Source of the DNA: Planctomycetaceae bacterium
GTDB taxonomy: Bacteria; Planctomycetota; Planctomycetia; Planctomycetales; Planctomycetaceae
NCBI GenBank assembly: GCA_021732785.1
Contig: JAKFUG010000022.1
Span: forward strand, 1 to 64,000
Length of the DNA stretch: 64,000 nt
Direction: 5' to 3'
The notes below the pieces were generated by a model. The model made no database searches. It was not told the origin of the DNA and saw nothing but the letters and a program-made list of their open reading frames with translations. The position numbers were made by a program, and so were the translations under genes. Numbering within the stretch: position 1 is the stretch's first letter; each line of letters begins with the position of its first letter. Positions 33,920-43,111 of this stretch are shown here, in pieces.

Positions 33920-36568
33920 ATGTTGCGCGCGAAGAGTCGGCTGCGTCGAACCGCGGCCCTGTTTTGTACGGCCGGTTTGATCACGTTGCTGGGACTGCAC
34001 TCCGCCTCGGCACAGGCTCCGGCAACACCGGCGACCCCCACGCCCTCCAAATTTGATCAGGCCATCAAGGACGCGAAAAAGGCGGAGGGGCTCTTCACGA
34101 TTTACTCCAAAGAGCAGCAACTCCTCGTCGACTTGAAGACGTCCGTGCAAGGGCAGGACTTCATGATGCTGACGTCGATCGCCCGCGGCATCAGCAGCGG
34201 CATGGTCATCGGCGGCATGACCTGGGGCGATGACGTCATCTGGAACTTCCGCAAAGTTGGCGACAAGATGCACGTCATCCGCAAAAACGTCCGTTTCAAA
34301 GCCCGACCGGGGAGCCCGGAAGCGACCGCGGTCAAGTTCGCCTACACCGACAGTGTGCTGTACGCGCTGCCGATCGTGGCCGATTCGCCCGGCGGCAGCC
34401 TGGTTGACATGACGCGAGTGTTCCTCAGCGATGACGAACAAATCGGCCGGGCACTCAACGCCGGATTCGCGCTCGACCGATCCACGGTCGGGCAGGTGAA
34501 AGCCTTCAAGGATAACGTCGAAATTCAAATCGCCGCGGTCTACACGAATCCGAGCAGCGGTCCCGATACCGTTGTCGATTCGCGCGGGATGCAGGTCCTT
34601 GTCCATTACAGCATCAGCAAGGTGCCGAATACCGGCTACAAGCCGCGGAAGGCCGACGATCGCATTGGCTACTTCCTCACCGCCACGAAGGACTTCACGG
34701 ACAACAGCGATCCGCAAAACTTCGTCCGTTACATCACCCGGTGGGATCTGAAAAAAGCCGACCCGAAAGCCAAGGTTTCGCCGCCCGAAAAACCCGTCAT
34801 TTTCTACCTGGAAAAGACGATCCCGATTCATCTGCGTCCGATCGTCCGCTCGGGCATTGAAGAATGGAACCGCGCATTTGAAAAGATTGGCTTCGACAAC
34901 GCCATCGAAGTGCGGCAGCAGCGCGAAGAAGACGAATGGGATCCGGAAGACGTGAACTACAACACGTTCCGCTGGATCACCGCGGACGCCGGGTTTGCGA
35001 TCGGGCCTTCCCGCGTGAATCCATTGACCGGGCAGATTCTCGACGCCGACATTCTCTTCGACGCCGGTTTCCTGCGCTCGTGGAAAGTCGAATACGAAAA
35101 CTTCTCGGCACAAACCGTGGCTTCGTGGCTCGGCGACGACACCCCGAATCCGGGACAGACGCTTCCGTTTATGCCCCGCGCGGCTCTGGGCGAATGTCGT
35201 CTTTCTCAGGGAATGCAGCATCAATTTGGATTCGCCGCGGCAGCACTCGCGGCCGAGGGCGTGATCGGCAAGCGCGGCGAACTGCCGGAAGAATTCGTGC
35301 AGCAGGCGCTCAAGGAAGTGGTGATGCACGAAGTGGGTCATACGCTCGGCTTGCGGCACAACTTCAAAGCCAGCGCGTGGAAGACGCTTCAGGAAATCGA
35401 CGATCCGGCCCGGCCGCTCAGCGAGCCGACAGTTGCCAGTGTGATGGATTATTCGCCGACGAACATTGCCGTGAACGGTGCGAAACAACCGGCGTACTAC
35501 ACCAACACGATTGGACCGTACGATCATTGGGCCATCGAATACGGCTACAAAGTGATCACCGGCGACGAACCGGTCGAACTGCTGAAGATCGCCGCCCGCA
35601 GCGGGGAAGCGGGACTCGATTACGGCACCGATGAAGACACCCGCCGCGGCGACCCCGACCCGTTAGCGAATCGCTTCGATCTCGGTAAAGACCCGGTGGC
35701 ATACGCCGCCCGACAGATCAAGACCACGCAGGAATTGTTGCCGAAGCTGCTCGAGCGGACGGTTGACGATGGCGAAGGCTATCAGCGGTTGCGGCAAGCA
35801 TTTGGCATGATGCTCAACGAATACTTCCGCACGGCGACGTTCGTTGCCCGATTGCCCGGCGGCGTGAGCGTGGCTCGCGATCACAAGGGAGACAACAACG
35901 CTCGCATTCCCTTCAAGCCAGTCGATGCTGCCCAACAACGGGCGGCAATGAAGCTGCTCGTCGAGCAGGCATTCGTGGCCCCGAAGTTCGATCCGGTGCT
36001 GTTGAACTCGCTGGCATCGACCCGATGGCTGCACTGGGGTACGCGGGAAACGGTGCGTATCGACTATGCCATCAACGACACCATCAATCAGTTCCAGAAC
36101 ACCATTCTGAACCAGTTGACGACGAGCACCACGCTGTCGCGGATTCAGGACAGCGAACTGCGTGTCGCCGCAAATGAGGATGCGTACACACTCGCCGAGC
36201 ACATGACGTTGCTCGTCGATGGCTTGTTCAGCGAGTTGAAAGCCCCGGCCGCGGGAGACTTCAACAATCGCAACCAGTTCATCAACAGCTTCCGTCGCAA
36301 CCTGCAGCGCAACGGCGTGAAGAAGCTGACGGGGATGGTGCTGGCCTCGCAGTCGCCGGGCTTCTCCTTCGGCGACAGCGTCAGCAGCGGCGTCCCCGAC
36401 GATGCCCGCATATTAGTCCGTCGACATCTGACCAATCTCAAAGTGCAGCTTAACGAGGCGCTCACTAAGGCCGACCTGAAGCTCGATGAGTACAGCCGGG
36501 CGCATCTGGAAGACCTACAGACGCGCATCACGCAAGCACTGGAAGCGAAGACGGTGATCACGAACTGA
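33920..36568 (+). CDS. Secreted zinc-dependent metalloprotease (DUF5117/DUF4953 type)
   Basis: 882 aa from the ATG at 33920, preceded by CTGGAG and opening a signal peptide (about 1-32, '...LLGLHSASAQA'); the longer frame from 33839 is rejected. The first 330 residues match the DUF5118/DUF5117 layout ('GLFTIYSKEQQLLVDLKTSV', 'VFYLEKTIP'-like 'IFYLEKTIPIHLRPIVRSGI', 'EEWNRAFEKIGFDNAI'). The catalytic zinc motif 'HEVGHTLGLRHN' is at 470-481 and is followed by 'PTVASVMDYSPTNIA', a met-turn-like element. These metzincin-like proteases act outside the cytoplasm; substrates unknown. A strong terminator follows. Confidence 0.9.
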   Translation: MLRAKSRLRRTAALFCTAGLITLLGLHSASAQAPATPATPTPSKFDQAIKDAKKAEGLFTIYSKEQQLLVDLKTSVQGQDFMMLTSIARGISSGMVIGGMTWGDDVIWNFRKVGDKMHVIRKNVRFKARPGSPEATAVKFAYTDSVLYALPIVADSPGGSLVDMTRVFLSDDEQIGRALNAGFALDRSTVGQVKAFKDNVEIQIAAVYTNPSSGPDTVVDSRGMQVLVHYSISKVPNTGYKPRKADDRIGYFLTATKDFTDNSDPQNFVRYITRWDLKKADPKAKVSPPEKPVIFYLEKTIPIHLRPIVRSGIEEWNRAFEKIGFDNAIEVRQQREEDEWDPEDVNYNTFRWITADAGFAIGPSRVNPLTGQILDADILFDAGFLRSWKVEYENFSAQTVASWLGDDTPNPGQTLPFMPRAALGECRLSQGMQHQFGFAAAALAAEGVIGKRGELPEEFVQQALKEVVMHEVGHTLGLRHNFKASAWKTLQEIDDPARPLSEPTVASVMDYSPTNIAVNGAKQPAYYTNTIGPYDHWAIEYGYKVITGDEPVELLKIAARSGEAGLDYGTDEDTRRGDPDPLANRFDLGKDPVAYAARQIKTTQELLPKLLERTVDDGEGYQRLRQAFGMMLNEYFRTATFVARLPGGVSVARDHKGDNNARIPFKPVDAAQQRAAMKLLVEQAFVAPKFDPVLLNSLASTRWLHWGTRETVRIDYAINDTINQFQNTILNQLTTSTTLSRIQDSELRVAANEDAYTLAEHMTLLVDGLFSELKAPAAGDFNNRNQFINSFRRNLQRNGVKKLTGMVLASQSPGFSFGDSVSSGVPDDARILVRRHLTNLKVQLNEALTKADLKLDEYSRAHLEDLQTRITQALEAKTVITN

Positions 36569-36598
36569 GCATGATTCGTTGATCGATGAACAACATCG

Positions 36599-36632
36599 CC
36601 CCGGAAGATCATCTTCCGGGGTGGTCTGTTTT
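36599..36632 (+). terminator. Terminator after the metalloprotease gene
   Basis: A near-perfect palindrome (36599-36609 with 36611-36621, arm CCCCGGAAGAT) followed by CTGTTTTAT. Polarity fits the metalloprotease gene 31 bp upstream. Confidence 0.85.
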
Positions 36633-36641
36633 ATAAATGCA

Positions 36642-36707
36642 AACGAGCCCGAAGCGCAAGCGTCGGGTGTATTAGAAGAGACCCGGCGCTTGCGCTTCGG
36701 GCTCGTT
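36642..36707. repeat. Inverted repeat, family A copy 3
   Basis: 27-nt arms (36642-36668 with 36681-36707, one wobble mismatch; arm begins AACGAGCCCGAAGCGCAAG), 12-nt loop. It lies between converging genes just before the DUF1501 stop, next to a separate terminator for the opposite gene. Confidence 0.9.
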
Positions 36708-36712
36708 GAGTG

Positions 36713-38146
36713 TTATGTCAGCAACTCCGTCGCGACGCGGCCGTGGATGTCGGTGAGGCGGTACTGCCGGCCCTGATACGTAAACGTCAGCCGCAGGTGA
36801 TCGAGACCGAGCGCGTGCAGGATTGTCGCCTGGACATCGTGGACGTGGACCAATCCGTCGACCACGTTGAAGCCAAGTTCGTCGGTTTGACCGTGGGCAT
36901 AACCGGCTTTGAAGCCGCCGCCGGCGAACCACATCGTGTAGGCTTGCGGGTGATGATCGCGTCCCAGACTGCGACCGAGGGCGACGTTGTTCTCGATCAT
37001 GGGCGTGCGGCCGAATTCGCCACCCCAGACGACCAGCGTTTCGTCCAGTAACCCGCGGCGTTTGAGGTCCATCACCAATGCCGCGGAGGCCTGATCGGTC
37101 GCGCCGCAGTTGCGGGTGAGGTTCCCCTTCACGTCGGAATGGGCATCCCAGCCTTCATTGTAGATGTTGATGAACCGCACGCCGCGCTCGACCATCCGCC
37201 GGGCGAGCAGACAGGCGCGGGCAAACGACGGCTTGTCGGGATCGGCTCCATACAGATCGAGCGTTTCCTTCGTCTCGCTCTTCAGGTCCATCAGTTCCGG
37301 CGCGGAGGTCTGCAAGCGATACGCCATTTCGTAAGCCGCAATCCGCGTCGCGATTTCCGGATCGCCCTGCGTATCCAGGTGGCGACGGTTGAGCGCACCG
37401 ACGAGGTCCAGCGAATCTCGCTGCAATGTCGCATCGACGCCCGGCGGACTGCTGACGTTGAGAATCGGGTCACCCTGATTGCGGAACCGCACGCCGGTGT
37501 GCGTCGTCGGCAGGAACCCGCTCGACCAGTTCGCCGCGCCGCCGGAAATGCCCGCCCCGGTCGACATCACGACGAATGCCGGCAGTTCGTTCGTCTCCGC
37601 GCCGAGGCCGTACGTCACCCACGAACCGAAGCTCGGTCGCCCCGGTTGACCGAAGCCGGTGTTAAAGAAAAGTTGAGCCGGTGCGTGATTGAACTGGTCG
37701 GTCTTGATCGACCGGACGAGGCAGATGTCGTCGACGATCTTCGCGAGATGCGGCAGCACCTCGGCGAGTTCCGTCCCACATTGTCCATGCTTCGCGAACG
37801 GAAACTGCGGTCCCAGTGCCGCGGCATCGGACCGGATGAACGCATATCGTTGCCCGCCGATGATCTCCGGCGGGATCGACCGGCCCTGATATTCGACCAG
37901 CTTCGGTTTGTAGTCGAACAGGTCCAACTGGCTGGGAGCCCCGGCCATGAAGAGATGAATGACGGCCTTCGCTTTCGGCGCGAAGTGCGACGGCTGCGGC
38001 ACGAGCACCGCGGAATCACTGTCGGCCCGCGCGGAGGACGACATCGCGCCTTGCGCCATCAGCGAGGCGAGCGCCATCTTGCCGACGCCGACACCGCAGT
38101 CCTGAAAGAAATGCCGCCGCGTGGTTTGAAGCAGTGGAGAGTTCAT
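36713..38146 (-). CDS. DUF1501 domain exported protein
   Basis: 477 aa with a Tat-like start ('TTRRHFFQDCGVGVGKMAL'). The sulfatase-like DUF1501 fold reads 'KAVIHLFMAGAPSQLDLFDY', 'GLGAETNELPAFVVMSTG', '[20 protein letters not shown]', 'EGWDAHSDVKGN', 'DLKRRGLLDETLVVWGGEFG' with RTP, and 'GRDHHPQAYTMWFAGGGFK'. DUF1501 belongs to the alkaline phosphatase superfamily, but its reaction is not established. It lies directly downstream of a PSCyt1/DUF1549/DUF1553 gene, the standard planctomycete pairing, with a family A palindrome in the gap. Confidence 0.93.
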   Translation of the reverse strand: MNSPLLQTTRRHFFQDCGVGVGKMALASLMAQGAMSSSARADSDSAVLVPQPSHFAPKAKAVIHLFMAGAPSQLDLFDYKPKLVEYQGRSIPPEIIGGQRYAFIRSDAAALGPQFPFAKHGQCGTELAEVLPHLAKIVDDICLVRSIKTDQFNHAPAQLFFNTGFGQPGRPSFGSWVTYGLGAETNELPAFVVMSTGAGISGGAANWSSGFLPTTHTGVRFRNQGDPILNVSSPPGVDATLQRDSLDLVGALNRRHLDTQGDPEIATRIAAYEMAYRLQTSAPELMDLKSETKETLDLYGADPDKPSFARACLLARRMVERGVRFINIYNEGWDAHSDVKGNLTRNCGATDQASAALVMDLKRRGLLDETLVVWGGEFGRTPMIENNVALGRSLGRDHHPQAYTMWFAGGGFKAGYAHGQTDELGFNVVDGLVHVHDVQATILHALGLDHLRLTFTYQGRQYRLTDIHGRVATELLT

Positions 38147-38179
38147 GATGGTCTATCTCACGTTCGATTCGTTGTCTTC

Positions 38180-38243
38180 ACGAGCCCGAAGCGCGAGCGC
38201 CGGGTGTATTCAAAGAGACCCGGCGCTCGCGCTTCGGGCTCGT
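38180..38243. repeat. Inverted repeat, family A copy 4
   Basis: Perfect 26-nt arms (38180-38205 with 38218-38243), 12-nt loop, in the 102-bp gap between the PSCyt1/DUF1549/DUF1553 gene and its downstream DUF1501 partner. Confidence 0.92.
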
Positions 38244-38248
38244 TCGCG

Positions 38249-41200
38249 TCATTCCTTACCGATCATTTCATCGAGGTTCAACAACACCCGGGCCGTCGCC
38301 GTCCATGCCGCGCGGGTGATGACATTGTCGTCACCGGGACCGGCGAGTTGTTTTGCCGCGGGTTCGTTGGTCGCGAATTTCTTTTGTTGTTGTTCGAGAA
38401 AGGTGACTAACGCCGTGAGTTCATCGGACCGCGGCGGGCGCGTGAGACACCGGCGGAACAGGGCGGTCACTTGCTCTTCCGTGGAACCGGACCGGGTTGC
38501 CCATTCACGCCCGAGTTGCTGCGCCGCTTCCAGAAATACGGCGTCGTTCAGCAACGTGAGCGCCTGCAACGGCGTGTTCGACACCTCGCGGCGCGGCAGG
38601 CACGCTTCGCCGCTGGGGGCATCGAACGTGGTGAACATCGCATAAGGTGCCGTGCGCTTGGCGAAAGTGTAGAGACCGCGGCGGTAACGGTCTTCACCGG
38701 GGCTGGTGTTCCAGGCGAGTTGCCCGTATGCCCCTTCGGTACTGATGTTCGCCGGTTGCGGCGGGAAGACGCTCGGACCGCCGATTTTCGTCGACATTAA
38801 CCCACACGTTTGCAGCACGACATCGCGCACGAGTTCCGCGTCCAACCGGCTGCGCGGCCCGCGCGCGAGCAACTTGTTCGGCGCATCCCGCGCGATGAGA
38901 TCGGGCGTCGCGGCCGAAGTTTGGCGGTATGTGGCACTCGTCACAATCAATCGGTGAAATTCTTTGATCGACCATTGTTGCCGCGGCAGTTCGAGCGCGA
39001 GCCAATCGAGCAATTCGGGATGCGTGGGCAATTCGCCCTGATACCCGAAATCTTCCATCGTGCGAACCAGCCCGCGGCCGAAGAAAGCTTGCCAGTGGCG
39101 GTTGGCGATGACACGGCCAACGAGCGGATTCTTCGCATCCATCAGCCAGTTTGCGAACGATAAGCGATTCGTCGGTGCGCCCGCCGGGAGGTTGTGCAGA
39201 AAGGACGGGACGCCGGCGTGGATGGTTTGCTGCGGTTGCAGGAACTCGCCCCGTTTGTAGAGCCGCTGTTCGCGCGGGTTATCAGCGGGGCGTTCCTGAA
39301 AGACAAGCGATGTCGGGGGTGACGGCAGCTTCTTGCGGAGTTCTTCAATCGCCGCGCGCTCACCGGCCAGCTCCGGTGCGACACGACAGAACGCCAGCAA
39401 CAAGGCCGCGTTGTCGGCCTCGGTGCGCTGGTCCGCCGGTTTGACGAGCAGGGCTTCGACATCCGCGGGCAAGGCCGTCGGTGTCTTCGCTTTGGGGTCC
39501 GTCGTCATCGAAACGCGGAAGCGTCCCAGTCCTGCGGCGTAGTACCGTTCAAAGATCATGCGGAAGGTGTATTCCTTCGCCGCCGGGGCCGCATCACCCA
39601 GCGCGAACACGGCAACATGCGGTTGTCCCTGCCCGCCGTTAATCGCCCAACCGGTAAGCGGGTTCTTGTCGAGCGCCATCGCCGCGGTCGAATTGCCAGT
39701 CGCGAACGTCTGCACGGCGGCCGTCAACGACAACGGTTTCGCATCGGCTTCGACTTCCAACTCGCTGAGGAAAAAATCGCCGAACGGCCCTTCGTAGTAG
39801 ACCCGGCCGGGACCGCGCTTCGGCAGGTGGTCATCGGGAATCGCTTCCAATCGCAAGGCGGTCGCCCCGGCGAGTTCCGGTCCGAATGTCAGTTCATAAA
39901 CGTCGCGTTTCGAGAGATCGCCCGACGACAACAACGAATCGTCCTCCAGGAGTTCGAGCTTCGGCAGTGTGGTCTTCCAGCGCAATGGTCGCAGTGGGGT
40001 CCACGCGACGGATTTGGCCGATTGCACTTGTTGCCACGCAGTGAATTTCTGCTGCCGATGTTGCAGGCGTCGGGCTTCGATCGGCAGCGGATTGTTCGGT
40101 TGCCCCAGCGACAACCGGAATTTGCCCAACGTGTGGTGCATGCCATGCTGTTGATCGAGCGTGATGATCCACTGCGTGCCGACAACAGCCGTGATGGGTT
40201 CGGCAAACGTCACGATCAGCGTGCGGTTGACGTTCCACTCGCCGGGGCCGTGAATGGCCCAACCGGATTTGATTCCGCCATCAATGGCATTCGCCGCGGG
40301 AAACTGGTCCTGCGCAAAGTCGGCGGACGCAGTCGCCAACTTGACGGGAGCCGCCGGTTCGTTGGGCGGCACCATCGCCACTTTGACTTCGGTCAGCACG
40401 AAGTTCCCGTGCGGGGTGCGACCCGGCCCCTTCATTCCCAACGACGGATCGATGAGCGCTTCAATCCGCAATGCGCCGATCGGGGAACCATCGCTCGTCA
40501 CCTTGACGATATAGGTGTCGGTCTCCGAAGGATTACCGCTGACGAGAATCGCGCCGTCCGCTTGCGGCTTCAATTCTGCCCGGTGTGTCGATTCCGCAGA
40601 CACCAATGTCGGCGTCAGCCATTTCCATTCATCGCTGGGCGGGAAACGTTCGGGAAGTGATCTTTCCCGAGCGGCGATCTCGGTCTCCTGCCGTTTCCTT
40701 TCGGCTCGCAACGGGTCGGACCAGATTTCCATCTCGGGTTCATCGGCGTTGTTGAGGAACGCCATGAGACCGTAGTAATCGGTGTGGTACAGCGGGTCGT
40801 ATTTGTGCGTGTGACATTGGGCACAACCCACGGTCAGTCCGAGCCATACGGCTCCGGTCGTCGACAGCCGGTCGGTCAGCGCGTAGAAACGAAACTCCTG
40901 CGGATCGATGCCCCCTTCTTCGTTAATCATCGTGTTGCGATGAAATCCGGTCGCGATCTTTTGCGAGGTCGTCGCATTGGGCAGCAGATCGCCCGCCATC
41001 TGCTCGACGCTGAAGCGATCGAACGGCATGTCCGCGTTGAGGGCGTTGATGACCCAATCGCGATAGGGCCACATCGACCGCTGCCGGTCTTTTTCGTAAC
41101 CGTTCGTATCGGCATAGCGAGCCAGGTCGAGCCACCGCCGCGCCCAGCGTTCGCCGTATTGCGGGGACGCCAGCAAGCGGTCGACGAGCCGTTCATAGGC

Positions 41201-41809
41201 CGCGGGATCGGGATCCTGCGCGAAGGCATCGGCTTCTTCGGTCGTGGGGGGAACGCCGAGCAGATCGAGACTCAGCCGACGGATCAGCGTGTAACGGTCG
41301 GCCTCCGCAGAAGGATGCAAACCTTCTTTTTCCAGCCGTGAAAGCACGAAGAGATCGATTTCATTTCGTGCCCATGCGGATGACTTCACCTGCGGTAACG
41401 GCGCGGGTTTCGGGGCGACGAAGGCCCAATGGGCCGCATACGGTGCTCCGCCGGCAATCCAGTCCCGCAGGGTTTTCTTCTGCGTCGCGGTCAGCATCAT
41501 ATTCGAGGACGGCGGCGGCATCACGAGATCGGCGTCTGTCGAATCAATTCGCCGCAACAGTTCGCTCACGGCCGGCTTACCGGGAGTAATGGCCGTCGCA
41601 CCACTTTCCGTCGCCCGGATAGCTGCCTCGCGGAGATCCAGACGGAGACCGGCTTCACGGTGGCCTTCATCGGGACCGTGACATTTGAAGCAGAACTGCG
41701 ACAGAATCGGCCGGACATCGCGGTTAAAATCGGGGCCGACGTCCTGGGCGACGGCAATGGAACCGAGTGACAGGAGTAATCCGAAGGCGATTCTCAGTCC
41801 GCGCAGCAT
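38249..41809 (-). CDS. PSCyt1-DUF1549-DUF1553 exported cytochrome-like protein
   Basis: 1186 aa from the ATG at 41809, which has AGGATCAACTCG upstream; ATGs at 41824 and 41839 are alternatives. Signal peptide about 1-22. The PSCyt1 haem-binding region contains 'SQFCFKCHGPDEGHREAGLR', a CxxCH. DUF1549 follows ('DLFVLSRLEKEGLHPSAEAD', 'GCAQCHTHKYDPLYHTDYYG', a second CxxCH), then a long insert of beta-sandwich modules ('DKNPLTGWAINGGQGQPHV'), then DUF1553 ('NRHWQAFFGRGLVRTMEDFG', 'LLNDAVFLEAAQQLGREW'). Possible redox-linked carbohydrate or sulfate-ester metabolism in the periplasm is speculation for the whole class. DUF1501 partner downstream. Confidence 0.93.
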   Translation of the reverse strand: MLRGLRIAFGLLLSLGSIAVAQDVGPDFNRDVRPILSQFCFKCHGPDEGHREAGLRLDLREAAIRATESGATAITPGKPAVSELLRRIDSTDADLVMPPPSSNMMLTATQKKTLRDWIAGGAPYAAHWAFVAPKPAPLPQVKSSAWARNEIDLFVLSRLEKEGLHPSAEADRYTLIRRLSLDLLGVPPTTEEADAFAQDPDPAAYERLVDRLLASPQYGERWARRWLDLARYADTNGYEKDRQRSMWPYRDWVINALNADMPFDRFSVEQMAGDLLPNATTSQKIATGFHRNTMINEEGGIDPQEFRFYALTDRLSTTGAVWLGLTVGCAQCHTHKYDPLYHTDYYGLMAFLNNADEPEMEIWSDPLRAERKRQETEIAARERSLPERFPPSDEWKWLTPTLVSAESTHRAELKPQADGAILVSGNPSETDTYIVKVTSDGSPIGALRIEALIDPSLGMKGPGRTPHGNFVLTEVKVAMVPPNEPAAPVKLATASADFAQDQFPAANAIDGGIKSGWAIHGPGEWNVNRTLIVTFAEPITAVVGTQWIITLDQQHGMHHTLGKFRLSLGQPNNPLPIEARRLQHRQQKFTAWQQVQSAKSVAWTPLRPLRWKTTLPKLELLEDDSLLSSGDLSKRDVYELTFGPELAGATALRLEAIPDDHLPKRGPGRVYYEGPFGDFFLSELEVEADAKPLSLTAAVQTFATGNSTAAMALDKNPLTGWAINGGQGQPHVAVFALGDAAPAAKEYTFRMIFERYYAAGLGRFRVSMTTDPKAKTPTALPADVEALLVKPADQRTEADNAALLLAFCRVAPELAGERAAIEELRKKLPSPPTSLVFQERPADNPREQRLYKRGEFLQPQQTIHAGVPSFLHNLPAGAPTNRLSFANWLMDAKNPLVGRVIANRHWQAFFGRGLVRTMEDFGYQGELPTHPELLDWLALELPRQQWSIKEFHRLIVTSATYRQTSAATPDLIARDAPNKLLARGPRSRLDAELVRDVVLQTCGLMSTKIGGPSVFPPQPANISTEGAYGQLAWNTSPGEDRYRRGLYTFAKRTAPYAMFTTFDAPSGEACLPRREVSNTPLQALTLLNDAVFLEAAQQLGREWATRSGSTEEQVTALFRRCLTRPPRSDELTALVTFLEQQQKKFATNEPAAKQLAGPGDDNVITRAAWTATARVLLNLDEMIGKE

Positions 41810-41859
41810 CGAGTTGATCCTCATGCGTGTGTCCGGCATTGATGTCCAGCCAGTATATC

Positions 41860-41895
41860 AAAAAAGAAGCCCGGGAATTGTAATCCCCGGGCTTC
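41860..41895 (-). terminator. Terminator after the twin TRASH-like gene
   Basis: A perfect 10-nt stem (41866-41875 with 41886-41895, arm GAAGCCCGGG) and, on the minus strand, six T directly after (complement of A41860-41865). It is a textbook intrinsic terminator for the minus-strand gene ending at 41933. Confidence 0.93.
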
Positions 41896-41932
41896 CGACA
41901 TCATCAATCGCAAGGTGTGTCTTGCGGATCGA

Positions 41933-42382
41933 TTACTTCTTCACGGCCTTGAATGCGGCTTTCTCGAACGCCGCATCGCTGAAGACCATTTCCTTCTGCT
42001 TGGCGAGATCCTTTTCTGCCGCGACTTTGCCCTGACAGTTTTCGCAGCAGAACGTGACCTTCACGCCGCCCACTTCGACGGTCTTGTCCGCCTTCAGCGG
42101 TCCACCCGACAGCGGGCACTTTTCCTGAACGACCTGGCCGGTCTGCACCAGTTGCGAATTGGCAGCGACGGCGTACTTCTTCGGATCGGCGGTGAACTTG
42201 GCCTTGCAGTCATCGCAACAGAAGTTGACTTTCCCACCCTTGTAGTCGGCGGTCTTATCGGCCTTGGCCGGCGTGCCGGCAACTACGCACTTCAGTTCCG
42301 GAGCCTTCTTGGCTTCTTCGGCAACCGCGAACACACCCACCATCAACGCTGCAGCAGAGAGACACAACACGCGAAACATCAT
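41933..42382 (-). CDS. Exported twin TRASH/YHS-like metal-binding protein
   Basis: 149 aa from the ATG at 42382 (AAAGG upstream); the longer frame is rejected. Signal peptide about 1-21. Two repeats follow, each with a single Cys, a Lys-rich turn and an FCC-x-x-C: Cys32 with 'NFCCDDC' (53-59), and Cys89 with 'TFCCENC' (110-116). This is the TRASH/YHS pattern for binding heavy metals such as copper. Each repeat starts 'C(V/P)(V/L)(A/S)G' and holds 'KADKT'. A C-terminal helix closes the protein. It may share a transcript with the Cys-rich gene 153 bp upstream. Confidence 0.78.
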   Translation of the reverse strand: MMFRVLCLSAAALMVGVFAVAEEAKKAPELKCVVAGTPAKADKTADYKGGKVNFCCDDCKAKFTADPKKYAVAANSQLVQTGQVVQEKCPLSGGPLKADKTVEVGGVKVTFCCENCQGKVAAEKDLAKQKEMVFSDAAFEKAAFKAVKK

Positions 42383-42535
42383 GAGACGAACCTTTCGAGG
42401 TAAATCCAGAGACGGCGGCATCATCAAAATCAGACGGACCCCATTGGTCACGTCAGAAGAGACCGCGCAGAGAAACGAACCATGCGAGAATTGTCGACGA
42501 CGATCGTCAATGCAAAGAGAGACGTGATCCGCAGA

Positions 42536-42955
42536 TCAAGTCAACCAGCGGCACAGAAGAACTTGCCGCGAACTGCTCATCGGCGGCGGGATATCGGCCA
42601 CGATCTCTTGCAGCCAGGGAGGTGCGCTCACCAGCCCTGAATCGCGGGGCACGCTCCACAAAACGGGGGGCGTTTCCACGGTGCTCGCTGGCCGCGACGA
42701 CGGATTCGTCGCCTGCTGGGATGACGATTTCAACAAGCACAGGCAGGTGTGATCCGCGGATACACTCACCATTGAGACGGCGGCTTTTGCCTTCGCCGCA
42801 CAACACTTCTTGACAGGAGTCACGTTCCGGCTGGCACAACAGGATTTCGCTGTCACAGCGGCTGTTCGGGCACAGCAGCAATCGCGCATCGCCCACGCGG
42901 GAATGGTCATCCCCACGGTCAGCAGCACGGCAATCACTCGCGGGACCCACGCCAT
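42536..42955 (-). CDS. Small Cys-rich exported protein
   Basis: 139 aa; AGGGG lies 12-15 nt before the ATG. A signal peptide (about 1-22, 'VIAVLLTVGMTIPAWAM') is followed by Cys clusters: 'RDCCCART', 'KSCCASRN', 'KKCCAAKA' and 'TCLCLLK'. The rest is Ser/Pro-rich. I do not recognise a family. The paired Cys and the metal-binding protein next door, same strand, suggest a periplasmic metal-handling role, which is inference. The start and the reality of the gene rest on signal peptide and composition only. Confidence 0.6.
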   Translation of the reverse strand: MAWVPRVIAVLLTVGMTIPAWAMRDCCCARTAAVTAKSCCASRNVTPVKKCCAAKAKAAVSMVSVSADHTCLCLLKSSSQQATNPSSRPASTVETPPVLWSVPRDSGLVSAPPWLQEIVADIPPPMSSSRQVLLCRWLT

Positions 42956-43111
42956 CGGTTCGTTAACCCCTGAGGCAACCCATCAGCCAAAGTTCATTTG
43001 AAATCATAGTCGAGGTCGTCAAGTAAAGATAGGTCGGGATGTGAAAATTGCCGCGCGTGGAGGAGCCCTCGGTCGATCAGCGCGGGACGCTGACTCTCAA
43101 CCCTCAACCCG

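Noticed and set aside
33833-35527. Long minus-strand open frame (564 codons) opposite the metalloprotease gene
   Set aside because: Arg/His/Asp-rich composition, no ribosome site, and antisense to a protein with a clear zinc protease motif; a codon-bias shadow of GC-rich DNA.
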